Shown here: positions 1 through 10,078 of the stretch, piece after piece | Layout of the letters: each line of letters begins with the position of its first letter | How positions within the stretch are numbered: the first letter of the stretch is position 1 | Assembly (NCBI GenBank): GCA_009993605.1 | Contig: JAACTB010000007.1 | Span: forward strand, 310,001 to 374,000 | Direction: 5' to 3' | Length of the DNA stretch: 64,000 bases | Source of the DNA: Erythrobacter sp. | GTDB lineage: Bacteria > Pseudomonadota > Alphaproteobacteria > Sphingomonadales > Sphingomonadaceae | Notes under the pieces: generated by a model | Seen by the model: only the letters and a program-made list of their open reading frames with translations | What the model was told of the DNA's origin: nothing | The model's database searches: none | Made by a program: the position numbers and the translations under genes

Positions 1-502
1 CCAACGCGCCGCGCAACTCGCGCCTGCCGACAGCCAGAGGATCGCCCGCGCGCTCGAAGTCGTGCGCTCGACCGGGCGTAGTATGCTCGCCTGGCAGGCG
101 GACACGCAAGGCGGGATCGCGCATCGGATCGATCTCCACCCCCTCGTTCTCCTGCCCGATCGGGAGTGGGTGTTCGAACGCTGCGACCGTCGCTTCGCCA
201 TCATGCTCGCAGATGGCGGAGTGGAGGAGGTTCGTACCCTGCTGGCTCGCGATCTCGATCCCGCGCTCCCGGTGATGCGGGCGATCGGCGTGCCCGAAGT
301 GGCGGCCATGCTGCGCGGCGAGCTATCCCGCGAGCAAGCGATCGAGCGGGGCAGCCTCTCGACGAGACAATATGCGAAGCGGCAATTCACCTGGTTTCGC
401 AATCAATCGCCAAGCCATTGGCCGCGATCGCGCAATGAAACTATCTCATTGCCCAATATATTTGTATCTTTGTTTCAAAAAAGCGTTGACATGGGGGCTT
501 GA
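1..502 (+). CDS. miaA: tRNA dimethylallyltransferase MiaA, C-terminal part
   Basis: This is the last 166 residues of a gene that begins before the window; the reading frame is open from base 2. The family transfers a dimethylallyl group to A37 of tRNAs that read codons starting with U. The fragment carries the conserved 'DSQRIARALEV' block, then 'TGRS', 'DREWVFERCDRR' and the C-terminal 'TRQYAKRQFTWFR' segment typical of MiaA. The last 20 or so residues, after 'RSRNE', are not family-like and run across an AT-rich stretch that probably also carries the ilvB promoter. The identification is firm; the exact role of the tail is unknown. Confidence 0.93.
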   Translation, partial: QRAAQLAPADSQRIARALEVVRSTGRSMLAWQADTQGGIAHRIDLHPLVLLPDREWVFERCDRRFAIMLADGGVEEVRTLLARDLDPALPVMRAIGVPEVAAMLRGELSREQAIERGSLSTRQYAKRQFTWFRNQSPSHWPRSRNETISLPNIFVSLFQKSVDMGA

Positions 503-558
503 AGAATAGATGTGTCTCTCAGATCGGCCCGGCGCGCTAACCCCCGCCCCGGGCCGAT
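486..558 (+). promoter_or_regulatory. Putative ilvB promoter and leader hairpin
   Basis: TTGACA at 486-491 is a perfect -35 hexamer overlapping the last codons and stop of miaA. No strong -10 follows; the best is an AT-rich stretch around 505-512. A perfect 10-bp inverted repeat (ATCGGCCCGG at 523-532, CCGGGCCGAT at 549-558, 16-nt loop) follows and is trailed by only three T. It could terminate miaA transcription or act as an ilvB leader hairpin. I see no leader peptide rich in Ile, Val or Leu, so classical attenuation is not supported. Confidence 0.45.
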
Positions 559-603
559 TTCCATGATGGGCATAGGCCCTTTCCACGGACGAAGGAGAAC
601 AAG

Positions 604-2357
604 GTGTCGGAGCAGCGCAGCGGCGCGCGGATCCTGATCGAAACGCTGGTGCAGCAGGGCGTCGAATTCGTGTTCGGCTACCCCGGCGGCGCGGTGCTGC
701 CGATCTATGACGAGCTGTTCGGCGAAGATCAGCGCGAAGGCGGCCTGCGTCACATCCTCGTGCGTCACGAAGCGGGCGCGGCCCATGCGGCGGAAGGCTA
801 TGCCCGCTCCACCGGCAAGCCGGGCGTTGTCCTCGTCACCAGCGGCCCCGGCGCGACCAATGCGGTGACGGGGATTGCCGATGCCTGGATGGATTCGATC
901 CCGATGGTGGTCATCACCGGACAGGTGCCGACGGGCCTGATCGGAACCGACGCCTTCCAGGAAGCGGACACGGTCGGCATCACGCGCCACTGCACCAAGC
1001 ACAACTACCTCGTGAACGACCCGACCAAGCTCGCCGCCACGATCGAGGAAGCGTTCCGTATCGCCACGACAGGTCGCCCCGGCCCGGTGCTGGTCGACAT
1101 CCCGAAGGACATTCAGATCGCCCTGGTGGACGAAGCGGAAAGCGTCCCCCTTACCTCGCACCGCTACCAACCCCGCACCTCCGCCGAAGCTGACGAGATC
1201 GCCAGCGCCATCGACATGCTCGCGGCAGCGGAGCGGCCCGTCTTCTACACCGGCGGCGGCGTCATCAACGCAGGGCCTCGCGCCAGCGAATTGCTGCGCG
1301 AATTGCAGCGCCTGACCGGCGCGCCCGTCACCAGCACGCTGATGGGTCTCGGCGCGTTTCCCGCCGACCACCCGGACTGGCTGGGCATGCTGGGGATGCA
1401 CGGGACCTACGAAGCGAACATGGCGATGAACCGGTCCGACCTGATCGTCGCGATCGGATCGCGGTTCGACGATCGGGTGACCGGACGGCTCGACGCCTTT
1501 GCGCCCCAGGCCAAGAAGATCCACATCGATATCGACCGGGCGAGCATCAACAAGGTGGTCCCCGTCGATCTCGGCATCGTCGGCGATTGCGCCCAGGTTC
1601 TCGAACAACTGGTCGCGGAATGGGGAGATCGCGAGGCCCGCGACCTGTCGGAATGGCAGGCCCGCATCGCCGGGTGGCGCGCGCGCCACTGTCTCGCCTA
1701 TCCGCCGAGCAGCGACACCATCATGCCGCAAAAGAGCATCGAGCGGTTGTTCGCGCTGACGCGGGATCGCGATCCGATCATCACCACCGAAGTCGGGCAG
1801 CATCAGATGTGGGCGGCGCAGTATTTCGGCTTCATGGGCCCGAACAATTGGCTGACCAGCGGCGGTCTCGGCACGATGGGCTATGGCCTGCCCGCCGCCA
1901 TCGGCGCGCAACTCGGCAATCCCGATGCGCTCGTGATCGATATCGCAGGCGAGGCGAGCATCCAGATGAACATCCAAGAACTCGGCACGGCGAGCCAGTA
2001 TCGCCTGCCGGTCAAGGTCTTCATCCTCAACAACGAGTATATGGGCATGGTCCGCCAGTGGCAGGAGCTGACCTACGAAAGCCGCTATTCGAACAGCTAT
2101 TCCGACAGCCTGCCCGATTTCGTTGCGCTCGCCGAAGCCTATGGCTGGAAGGGCATTAGGATCGAGGACGAGAGCCAGCTCGACGCCGGGATCGAGGCGA
2201 TGATCGCGCATGACGGGCCGGTCATCGTCGATTGCCACGTGTCGCGCGATGCGAACTGCCTGCCCATGATCCCGAGCGGGGCGGCCCATACCGACATGCT
2301 GATGTATGGCGACAGCGTGGCGGGATCGATCGACGACAAGGCAAAGGCGCTGGTGTG

Positions 2358-2358
<1 letters not shown>
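604..2358 (+). CDS. ilvB: Acetolactate synthase large subunit
   Basis: This 584-residue ThDP enzyme condenses pyruvate with pyruvate or 2-ketobutyrate, the first common step to valine, leucine and isoleucine. It starts at GTG with AAGGAG about 7 bases upstream. The N-terminal pyrimidine-binding domain has the catalytic glutamate in '[15 protein letters not shown]' (about E56). The C-terminal ThDP/Mg motif is '[11 protein letters not shown]' near residues 449-459, where the usual GDG reads GEA, a variant I believe occurs in this family. Its length matches the family. The stop codon overlaps the ilvH start (TGATG), so the two subunits are translationally coupled. The catalytic PoxB-type homologue at 18.3-20.0 kb is a different branch of the same superfamily. 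Confidence 0.97.
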
Positions 2359-3919
<1,561 letters not shown>

Positions 3920-3966
3920 CCGGAACCGGCCCTTCGGCGAGCCGTTACGGGGCGAAGGAGATCGCA

Positions 3967-4371
3967 ATGCCTGACATGCGCACCTTCGCCGCCGTGACGC
4001 TCGCCCTTGGGCTTTCCGCTGGCCTCGTCGCTTGCGGATCGAGCGACATAGAACCCGCTGCGGATATCGAGGCCGAAGCGGCCCCGAGCATCGCGGTTGC
4101 TGCGGAAGAGCCGGCGCAACCTCAAACTCCGCCTGTCGCAACGCCCACGCCTGACGCGCAGGCCGATCCATGCGGAGCGGACCGCGTCGCCCCGTGGATC
4201 GGACGCGAAGCGACCGTGCCCGTCAGGCTGGAAGTCGTCGCCGCGGCCGATCCCGGCGCCGATCGCTGGATCTATTCCGACAGCATGGTCACGCAGGATC
4301 ACCGCGCCGACCGGCTAAATGTCATGATGGAAAAAGAAACCGATATCATCGTCAGCGCGCGATGCGGATGA
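3967..4371 (+). CDS. Lipoprotein with I78-family peptidase-inhibitor domain
   Basis: 134 residues. The start chosen is the ATG with GAAGGAG about 6 bases upstream; a longer frame upstream overlaps ilvC and is not supported. Residues 1-23 form a lipoprotein signal ending in 'LVAC', so Cys23 would be lipidated. A Pro/Ala/Glu-rich linker follows. The C-terminal 65 residues ('CGADRVAPWIGREA', 'TQDHRADRLNVMME', terminal 'CG') match the I78 inhibitor family, with two cysteines that could form a disulfide. Its location suggests protection of the envelope against proteases. Its position 47 bases after ilvC suggests possible read-through from the ilv operon, with no obvious functional link. Confidence 0.75.
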   Translation: MPDMRTFAAVTLALGLSAGLVACGSSDIEPAADIEAEAAPSIAVAAEEPAQPQTPPVATPTPDAQADPCGADRVAPWIGREATVPVRLEVVAAADPGADRWIYSDSMVTQDHRADRLNVMMEKETDIIVSARCG

Positions 4372-4433
4372 GTTCCGTCTACGCCTGAAAGCCGTCATTC
4401 AATCCCGTCCGAAACAGTCAAAGGATCCGTATC

Positions 4434-5084
4434 ATGAAGCCCATCGCCCTTGCCCTGTCCGCTCTCGTTCTCGGCGTCGGTGGCGTCGCCGCACTGGAGG
4501 CGCAGTCCGCGCCACCGAGCAAACCCGGCCTCGTCGATGTGTCCCGCGTCACCGCCGGGACCTACACGACCGATGGTGGCCACAGCCTCGTCGCCTGGAG
4601 CGTCGACCATTTCGGCTTCAACGACTATTTCGGCCTCTTCGGCGATGTCGACGGGACGCTGACGATCGATCCCGCCAACCCGAGCGCCGCCTCAGTCGAT
4701 GTGACGATCCCAATCACCAGCCTCGCGGTCGTGAGCGAGGGCCTGCGCGATCACATGCTGCGCCCCGGCAAGGATGGCGCCGAGCCGGATTTCTTCGGCC
4801 CCGAGCCCGAGCCTGCCCGTTTCGTGTCCCGCGCGGTCCGTATCGGCGCGAGCGGCGTCACGGCCGAGGTTGACGGCGATCTCACTCTCAACGGGGTCAC
4901 TCGCCCGGTAGAATTGTATGTCAGCTTCACCGGCGCCGGCACCAATCCGATGAACAAGCGCGAAACGATCGGCTTCGAAGGGCGCACGACCATCCAGCGG
5001 TCCGCATTCGGGATCGATTACGGCCTCCCCATGGTGGGCGATGCGGTGGAGTTGGAAATCACGGCGGCCTTCGAAAAGGAATGA
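4434..5084 (+). CDS. YceI-family periplasmic lipocalin-like protein
   Basis: 216 residues. Residues 1-24 are a signal peptide. The mature part has YceI features: 'GHSLVAWSVDHFGFNDYFGLFG', the repeated beta-strand pattern 'TLTIDPANPSAASVDVTIPI', and the C-terminal 'KRETIGFEGRTTIQRSAFGI'. Family members are small beta-barrels that bind isoprenoid lipids, and some are linked to quinone or stress physiology; the ligand cannot be told here. The start has an AAGGAT stretch upstream (CAAAGGATCC). It reads in the same direction as ilvC and leuA but stands as its own unit. A small hairpin (5094-5110) follows the stop. Confidence 0.88.
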   Translation: MKPIALALSALVLGVGGVAALEAQSAPPSKPGLVDVSRVTAGTYTTDGGHSLVAWSVDHFGFNDYFGLFGDVDGTLTIDPANPSAASVDVTIPITSLAVVSEGLRDHMLRPGKDGAEPDFFGPEPEPARFVSRAVRIGASGVTAEVDGDLTLNGVTRPVELYVSFTGAGTNPMNKRETIGFEGRTTIQRSAFGIDYGLPMVGDAVELEITAAFEKE

Positions 5085-5155
5085 GACGGCGCCCGAAAGG
5101 GTAACTTTCGAACGACAGGCTTGCATCGCACGCTCGGATCGGCGATGCACGGCCT

Positions 5156-5206
5156 ATGAACTCGCTCTATCTGTCCGGCCTACGACTTATCCGCCCTTGG
5201 GCGTGA
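5156..5206 (+). CDS. leuL: Leucine-rich leader peptide of leuA
   Basis: A 16-codon open frame (MNSLYLSGLRLIRPWA) ends 79 bases before the leuA start. Four of its sixteen codons are leucine (CTC, CTG, CTA, CTT) plus one isoleucine. CTA and CTT should be rare in so GC-rich a genome. Its last codons form one arm of a 10-bp inverted repeat. This is the layout of a transcription-attenuation leader, in which ribosome stalling at Leu codons under leucine shortage would change the downstream fold. Attenuators of leu operons are known in alphaproteobacteria. No clear ribosome binding site is visible and translation is not proven. The symbol is given by analogy. Confidence 0.6.
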   Translation: MNSLYLSGLRLIRPWA

Positions 5207-5243
5207 CCCGGCGTGCCCGTCTGGCGCGCTGAGCGCCCAAGGG
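5194..5243 (+). promoter_or_regulatory. leuA attenuator stem with alternative hairpin
   Basis: CCCTTGGGCG (5194-5203, inside the leader peptide frame) pairs perfectly with CGCCCAAGGG (5234-5243). A competing hairpin, GGCGC (5223-5227) with GCGCC (5233-5237), uses some of the same bases, so the two folds exclude each other. No U-run follows the second hairpin, so the output could be terminator-like or translational rather than a textbook rho-independent stop. An upstream hairpin, TGCATCGC (5122-5129) with GCGATGCA (5142-5149), precedes the peptide. Confidence 0.5.
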
Positions 5244-5285
5244 TAATCGAACGCCACGATCCTTTCGACAGACCGAGTAATCCCG

Positions 5286-6968
5286 ATGCCCATGCTCCGC
5301 GATCCCAGCGCGAAATACGCGCCTTTTCCGCAGATCGACCTGCCCGACCGCCAATGGCCGACGCGTACGATCACTGCCCCGCCCCGCTGGCTTTCCACCG
5401 ACCTTCGCGACGGCAATCAGGCCATCGTCGATCCGATGGATGCGCATAAGAAGAACCGCTTCTTCGACCTGCTCGTCGAAATCGGCGTCAAGGAAATCGA
5501 GGTCGGCTTTCCCAGTGCCGGTGCAACCGAGTTCGACTTCATTGCAGGGCTGGTGCAGTCGGGTCGCATTCCCGACGATGTGATCGTCCAGGTCCTCACA
5601 CAGAGCCGCGCGGATCTGATCCGCACCAGCTTCGCCAGTCTCGACGGCGCGCGCGCCGCGATCGTACATCTCTACAACGCCGTCAGCCCTGCCTGGCGCG
5701 AGATCGTGTTCGGGATGAGCCGCGACCAGGTGCGCGACATCGCCGTCGCAGGCGCGAAGGTCATGCGCGACGAGGCTGGCGCGCGGCCCGATACGGACTG
5801 GCATTTCCAATACAGCCCGGAAACCTTTTCCACCGCCGAACTCGATTTCAGCCTGGAGGTTTGCGAGGCCGTTATGGAGATTCTCGCGCCTACGCCCGAG
5901 CATCCGATCATCCTCAACCTGCCCGCGACGGTGGAGGCGGCGACGCCCAATCTCTACGCCGATCAGGTCGAATATTTCATCCGCAATCTTCCCAATCGAG
6001 ACAGCGCGGTCATCTCGCTCCACACGCACAACGATCGCGGAACCGGCGTGGCCGCGGCGGAACTGGCACTGATGGCGGGCGCCGACCGGGTCGAGGGATG
6101 CCTGTTCGGCAATGGCGAGCGGACGGGTAATTGCTGCCTCGTGACCATGGCGCTCAACATGTACACGCAAGGCGTCGATCCCGCGCTCGACTTCTCCGAT
6201 ATCGACCGGGTGATCCGCACGGTCGAATATTGCAACGAATTGCCGGTTCCCGCGCGCCATCCCTATGGCGGCGAATTGGTCTACACCGCGTTTTCCGGCA
6301 GCCATCAGGATGCGATCAAGAAGGGGTTCGGCGCTCGTTCGACGCAGAATGACGAGCGCTGGCGCGTGCCCTATCTCCCGATCGATCCCGCCGATCTGGG
6401 CCGCAGCTACGAAGCGGTGATCCGCGTCAATTCCCAATCCGGCAAGGGCGGTTTCGCTTGGGTGCTGGAGCAGGATCAGGGCCTCAAACTGCCCAAGAGA
6501 ATGCAGGCCGATTTCAGCCCTCACGTCCAGCGCATGGCCGACGAATTGGGGCGCGAACTGAACGCCGCCGATATCTGGCAGGCCTTCCGCGAAGCCTATC
6601 ATGTCCAGACCCGGAACAAGCATTTCCAGTTGATCGATTACGAGGAACGGCGCGCGTCGGATGGCAGCCGCCTGTTCAGCGGGACGATCGAGGTCGACGG
6701 CGAGCGCCAGAGCGTCAGCGGGCGCGGCAACGGCTTGATTTCCAGCGTCTTGAGCACTCTGGAGGATGCGTTCGGGTTGCAGCTGGAAATCGTCGATTAC
6801 GTCGAACACGCCCTCACCACGGGGCGTGACAGCAGGGCCGCCGCCTATCTCGAATGCCGCAAACCGTCCGGCGAAACGATCTGGGCTTGCGGTATCGACG
6901 AGGATGTCGCGACGGCAGGCGTACGAGCAGTACTCAGCGCCGCAAACAGCGCCGTCGCCTCCGCCTAG
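5286..6968 (+). CDS. leuA: 2-isopropylmalate synthase
   Basis: 560 residues, the long 'type 2' LeuA form. It condenses acetyl-CoA with 2-ketoisovalerate, the committed step to leucine. The N-terminal TIM barrel has the catalytic 'LRDGNQA' (about residues 40-46), the metal-binding 'HTHNDRGTG' and 'GNGERTGN'. The C-terminal LeuA dimer/allosteric domain ('GRGNGLISSVLSTLEDAFG') would bind leucine for feedback inhibition. The first ATG is used; a second in-frame ATG lies two codons later. Only a weak ribosome binding site is seen. A leucine-rich leader peptide precedes it, so expression is probably tied to charged tRNA-Leu. Its 2-ketoisovalerate comes from the upstream ilv genes; panB at 42.5 kb competes for the same precursor. 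Confidence 0.96.
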   Translation: MPMLRDPSAKYAPFPQIDLPDRQWPTRTITAPPRWLSTDLRDGNQAIVDPMDAHKKNRFFDLLVEIGVKEIEVGFPSAGATEFDFIAGLVQSGRIPDDVIVQVLTQSRADLIRTSFASLDGARAAIVHLYNAVSPAWREIVFGMSRDQVRDIAVAGAKVMRDEAGARPDTDWHFQYSPETFSTAELDFSLEVCEAVMEILAPTPEHPIILNLPATVEAATPNLYADQVEYFIRNLPNRDSAVISLHTHNDRGTGVAAAELALMAGADRVEGCLFGNGERTGNCCLVTMALNMYTQGVDPALDFSDIDRVIRTVEYCNELPVPARHPYGGELVYTAFSGSHQDAIKKGFGARSTQNDERWRVPYLPIDPADLGRSYEAVIRVNSQSGKGGFAWVLEQDQGLKLPKRMQADFSPHVQRMADELGRELNAADIWQAFREAYHVQTRNKHFQLIDYEERRASDGSRLFSGTIEVDGERQSVSGRGNGLISSVLSTLEDAFGLQLEIVDYVEHALTTGRDSRAAAYLECRKPSGETIWACGIDEDVATAGVRAVLSAANSAVASA

Positions 6969-6975
6969 CGCGCGC

Positions 6976-8799
6976 TTAGCCAGCGTCGCTCAGGACACGG
7001 CGACGGGCGAGCGGCGTCGGTGCGCCCCAAGCACCTTCGCACTGTGCCGCTCGGATCGTATTGCGACCGGCAGCCTTGGCGGCGTAGAGAGGGGCGTCGG
7101 CGCAGTTCATCGCCACCGACGGGCTGCATGTTTCTAAAATGCGCGCGATCCCGATGCTGGCCGTTATTGCGAAAGGGCGACCGTCGTGGTCGGCCATGCG
7201 CTTATCCGCGATCGCCTCGCGCAGATGCTCGCAAATCTTTAGGGCATTCTCGACCGCGTCGCGCGTCACGATCATCCCGAACTCTTCCCCGCCCAGACGG
7301 GCGAAAACGCATTTGCGCGACGTATGTTCGCGCATGAGCCCGGCGATCTTCTTCAACACCATATCCCCGGTGTCGTGGCCGTACGTATCGTTGACGCGCT
7401 TGAAATGGTCGAGGTCGATCAGCGCCAGAGCGAATGGGGATTCATCGGCATGAGCTAGGTGCTCCTCCAGCATATCGAGGAAGGCACGGCGGTTGGGCAG
7501 GCCCGTCAGCGCATCGGTGCGCGCCTCGCGCGTGGCCTGCAATTCGTCGAGCTTGCGCGCGGTGACGTCGCGGATCGTGACCACGAAGGAGCGCACTGCG
7601 CCCGCCGCATAGACCGCGCGGATCTTCGCCTCGAGCCACAAGGTCGCATGACCGCGCGTCACCGAGCGTTCGATGATGCGCGTGGCCCCCGGAGACGCAC
7701 GCGCCCCCGACAGGGCTTCGTCGATAATATGCTGATCGAAGGCCCCGAAAAAGGTGCTGAGGGGTTTGCCATCTAGATCATCGAGGCCACTGAGCGCGCG
7801 CGATGCCGGAGACGCGAACTGGATCAATCCGTCGCGGTCGAGATGCAGCAGGGCGTCGTCGGAATGATCTGAGATGAGGCGCTGAAGCGCCTCGCGCTGG
7901 ATGATGTCGGCAACCAATTGCTCGCGCTGATTGAGCGCGATCGCCAGCGGGAGAGCAATTAGCAATTGCACCGCCAGATAGAATTGGAGGAACAGCGCCT
8001 TGCCGCCCATCGACAGATCGAGAGCGGCGAAATGTCCCGTATCGCGCGCGAGGGATGCTGCGGCGACGACTGTGACCACGAGGACGCCGACCGTGGCGCC
8101 CAATCGCCCGAACCGATAGCTTGCCAGCACCACAGGCACCATCGGCAGGAACAAGAGCGGGTATCCGGTCTGGAATATCGTCGCGGCGGAAATTCCTGCG
8201 ATCAGCGCGATCACGCAAAAGAATTCCACCGTCCGTCGGGGAGAGAGGCGGAGCGAACTGTTGGTTGTGCCGTCGCTTTTCGACTCGGCCGCGATCAGCA
8301 GGACGAGAGGCATGACCAGCATGGCGCCGAGCCCGTGGCCGACGATCCAGGCCATCGTATGCAGCAACCACACGCCGCCCACGGCTTGCCAAGCGATGAA
8401 GCTGCCGAGGAGAGACATAGCGATGGGGACGCCGAAGCCCGCGATGCTGATCAGGGCGAGGATGCCCGGCCCACTGGTGACGTAATCGCCCTGGGGCCGG
8501 AACTTTCGCAACAAATGGGCGGTCAGCAGCGCTTCGCCGATATTCACGAAGGCGAGCGGAAGCGCAGGCCCCGGACCGAAACCGAAGAATGTGGTGGCAA
8601 TGGTGCTGAGAACGATCAGGATGCACGCAGGCATCGCCCATTTCCGATAGGGCAAGGTCAGGAACAGGGCCGCCGCGATCGCCGTGCCCGGCCAGAACAG
8701 AGCAAGGCCGCCGCTATACCGGGTCCAAAAGATCGTGGCTGTCGTCGCCGCGAAGAACGCAGCGGCATAGCCGACGATGCTTTGAATATCCCGTCTCAT
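6976..8799 (-). CDS. Membrane diguanylate cyclase, MASE1-PAS-GGDEF
   Basis: About 607 residues. The N-terminal third is a hydrophobic MASE1 sensor with about eight membrane segments and a motif near 'LALFWPGTAIAAAL'. A PAS domain follows ('LLHLDRDGLIQFASPASRAL'), then a GGDEF domain with the intact signature 'RLGGEEF' and 'DLDHFKRVNDTYGHDTGD'. It should therefore make cyclic di-GMP from two GTP. The RxxD inhibitory site normally just before the signature reads RKCV, so product inhibition by the usual route is unlikely. I prefer the ATG at 8799, preceded by AAGGG at good spacing; an ATG at 8823 would add eight residues. It ends 7 bases from leuA, tail to tail. Confidence 0.92.
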   Translation of the reverse strand: MRRDIQSIVGYAAAFFAATTATIFWTRYSGGLALFWPGTAIAAALFLTLPYRKWAMPACILIVLSTIATTFFGFGPGPALPLAFVNIGEALLTAHLLRKFRPQGDYVTSGPGILALISIAGFGVPIAMSLLGSFIAWQAVGGVWLLHTMAWIVGHGLGAMLVMPLVLLIAAESKSDGTTNSSLRLSPRRTVEFFCVIALIAGISAATIFQTGYPLLFLPMVPVVLASYRFGRLGATVGVLVVTVVAAASLARDTGHFAALDLSMGGKALFLQFYLAVQLLIALPLAIALNQREQLVADIIQREALQRLISDHSDDALLHLDRDGLIQFASPASRALSGLDDLDGKPLSTFFGAFDQHIIDEALSGARASPGATRIIERSVTRGHATLWLEAKIRAVYAAGAVRSFVVTIRDVTARKLDELQATREARTDALTGLPNRRAFLDMLEEHLAHADESPFALALIDLDHFKRVNDTYGHDTGDMVLKKIAGLMREHTSRKCVFARLGGEEFGMIVTRDAVENALKICEHLREAIADKRMADHDGRPFAITASIGIARILETCSPSVAMNCADAPLYAAKAAGRNTIRAAQCEGAWGAPTPLARRRVLSDAG

Positions 8800-8932
8800 G
8801 ACTTTACCCTTGCCCCTCCCCATGCCTCTAAAGCAGAATGTAAAAACACGCCATCTTGGGCGAATTACGTAGAGCCACGCATCGAATGTAAGCCGAATGG
8901 CGTTCCGAAATGGTTACGGGGGAGATGAAATT

Positions 8933-10009
8933 ATGTCCGAGCCTATCCTCGAACCCGATCTTCCGATCGTCGATCCCCACCACCACCTTTGGGATCTACG
9001 TCCCCTATTGCCTGCTTTCCCGACCCCGCGGCACCCCTTCCTGGAAGCGATCGCAGGCGCGGCCTATTACGATTTCGATGCGCTGCGAGAGGATGTGAGC
9101 GGATCGGGTCAAACCCCGTCCCATCGCGTTCTCGCGACGGTGTTCATGGAGTGCGGGGCCTATTACGCCGCCGATCGCGAAGCGGCGATGAAGCCGGTCG
9201 GTGAAGTCGAATATGCGAACGGTGTGGCGGCGCAGGGCGCAAGCGGGCTCTACGGCGATTACCGCCCTTGCGCAGGGATCGTGGGACATGCCGACCTCAC
9301 ACTGGGCGATGCGGTCGCTCCGGTGATCGAGGCGTTGATTGCCGCCGGCAATGGCCGGTTCAAGGGTATCCGTCATGCCGGCGCGTGGGATGCGGATCCC
9401 GACGTGCTCGGCCCGCCCTTCCATGCGCCGGAAGGGCTTTATCGCTCCGATTCTTTTCGTGCGGGCTTCGCGGCCTATTCCCGGTTCGGGCTGAGCTTCG
9501 ATGCCTGGGTGCTCGAACCGCAGCTCGGCGACGTCCTCGATCTCGCCCGCGCCTTTCCCGATCAGGCGATCGTGCTCGACCATTGCGGCACACCGCTCGG
9601 CATGGGTTCCTATGCGGGCAAATTGCCGGAGCATTTCGATCGCTGGCGATCGTCTATTCGCGACATCGCCGAATGCCCGAACGTGTCGGTCAAGCTCGGC
9701 GGGCTGGCCATGTCGTTCTGCGGTATGCCCGATCAAGGCCCCGCCAAGGGCTGCGGATCGGAAGAACTCGCGACGATGTGGCGACCCTATATCGAGACCT
9801 GCATCGAGGCCTTCGGAACGGGGCGCGCGATGTTCGAGAGCAACTATCCGGTCGATCGCTGGGGCGCGAGCTATCCGGGTTTGTGGAACGCCTTCAAGCG
9901 GCTCGCCTCCGGCGCGTCGGCGCAGGAAAAGCGGGACCTGTTCTGCATGAACGCCGCGCGCATCTACGATATCGCTCACGTACTGCCGGACCTGCCGGAC
10001 CTTCCGTAA
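8933..10009 (+). CDS. Amidohydrolase-family TIM-barrel hydrolase
   Basis: 358 residues of the amidohydrolase-2 type (2-pyrone-4,6-dicarboxylate lactonase/TIM-barrel metal-dependent hydrolases). Near the N-terminus 'VDPHHHLWD' supplies metal ligands; 'GIVGHADLTLG', 'KGIRHAG', 'IVLDHCGTPLG' and 'FESNYPVD' line the rest of the barrel in family order. The substrate is not evident. The start at 8933 has GGGGGAG seven bases upstream, better than an upstream in-frame start. It faces away from the cyclase gene and precedes the nitronate monooxygenase by 69 bases in the same direction, hinting at a shared catabolic role that cannot be specified. Confidence 0.85.
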   Translation: MSEPILEPDLPIVDPHHHLWDLRPLLPAFPTPRHPFLEAIAGAAYYDFDALREDVSGSGQTPSHRVLATVFMECGAYYAADREAAMKPVGEVEYANGVAAQGASGLYGDYRPCAGIVGHADLTLGDAVAPVIEALIAAGNGRFKGIRHAGAWDADPDVLGPPFHAPEGLYRSDSFRAGFAAYSRFGLSFDAWVLEPQLGDVLDLARAFPDQAIVLDHCGTPLGMGSYAGKLPEHFDRWRSSIRDIAECPNVSVKLGGLAMSFCGMPDQGPAKGCGSEELATMWRPYIETCIEAFGTGRAMFESNYPVDRWGASYPGLWNAFKRLASGASAQEKRDLFCMNAARIYDIAHVLPDLPDLP

Positions 10010-10078
10010 CGGCAATCTCGACAAGCGGGGTGGACCGCCATAACCCGGTTGGCATCATCAGCGAGAGGACAATCCACC

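Noticed and set aside
510-566. An 18-residue open frame (ATG at 510) as an ilv leader peptide
   Set aside because: It has only two Leu codons and no Ile or Val, so it does not fit an attenuation leader for ilvB.
475-2289. A 604-codon open frame on the minus strand across ilvB
   Set aside because: It mirrors ilvB codons in a GC-rich genome, has no family-like sequence and no ribosome binding site.
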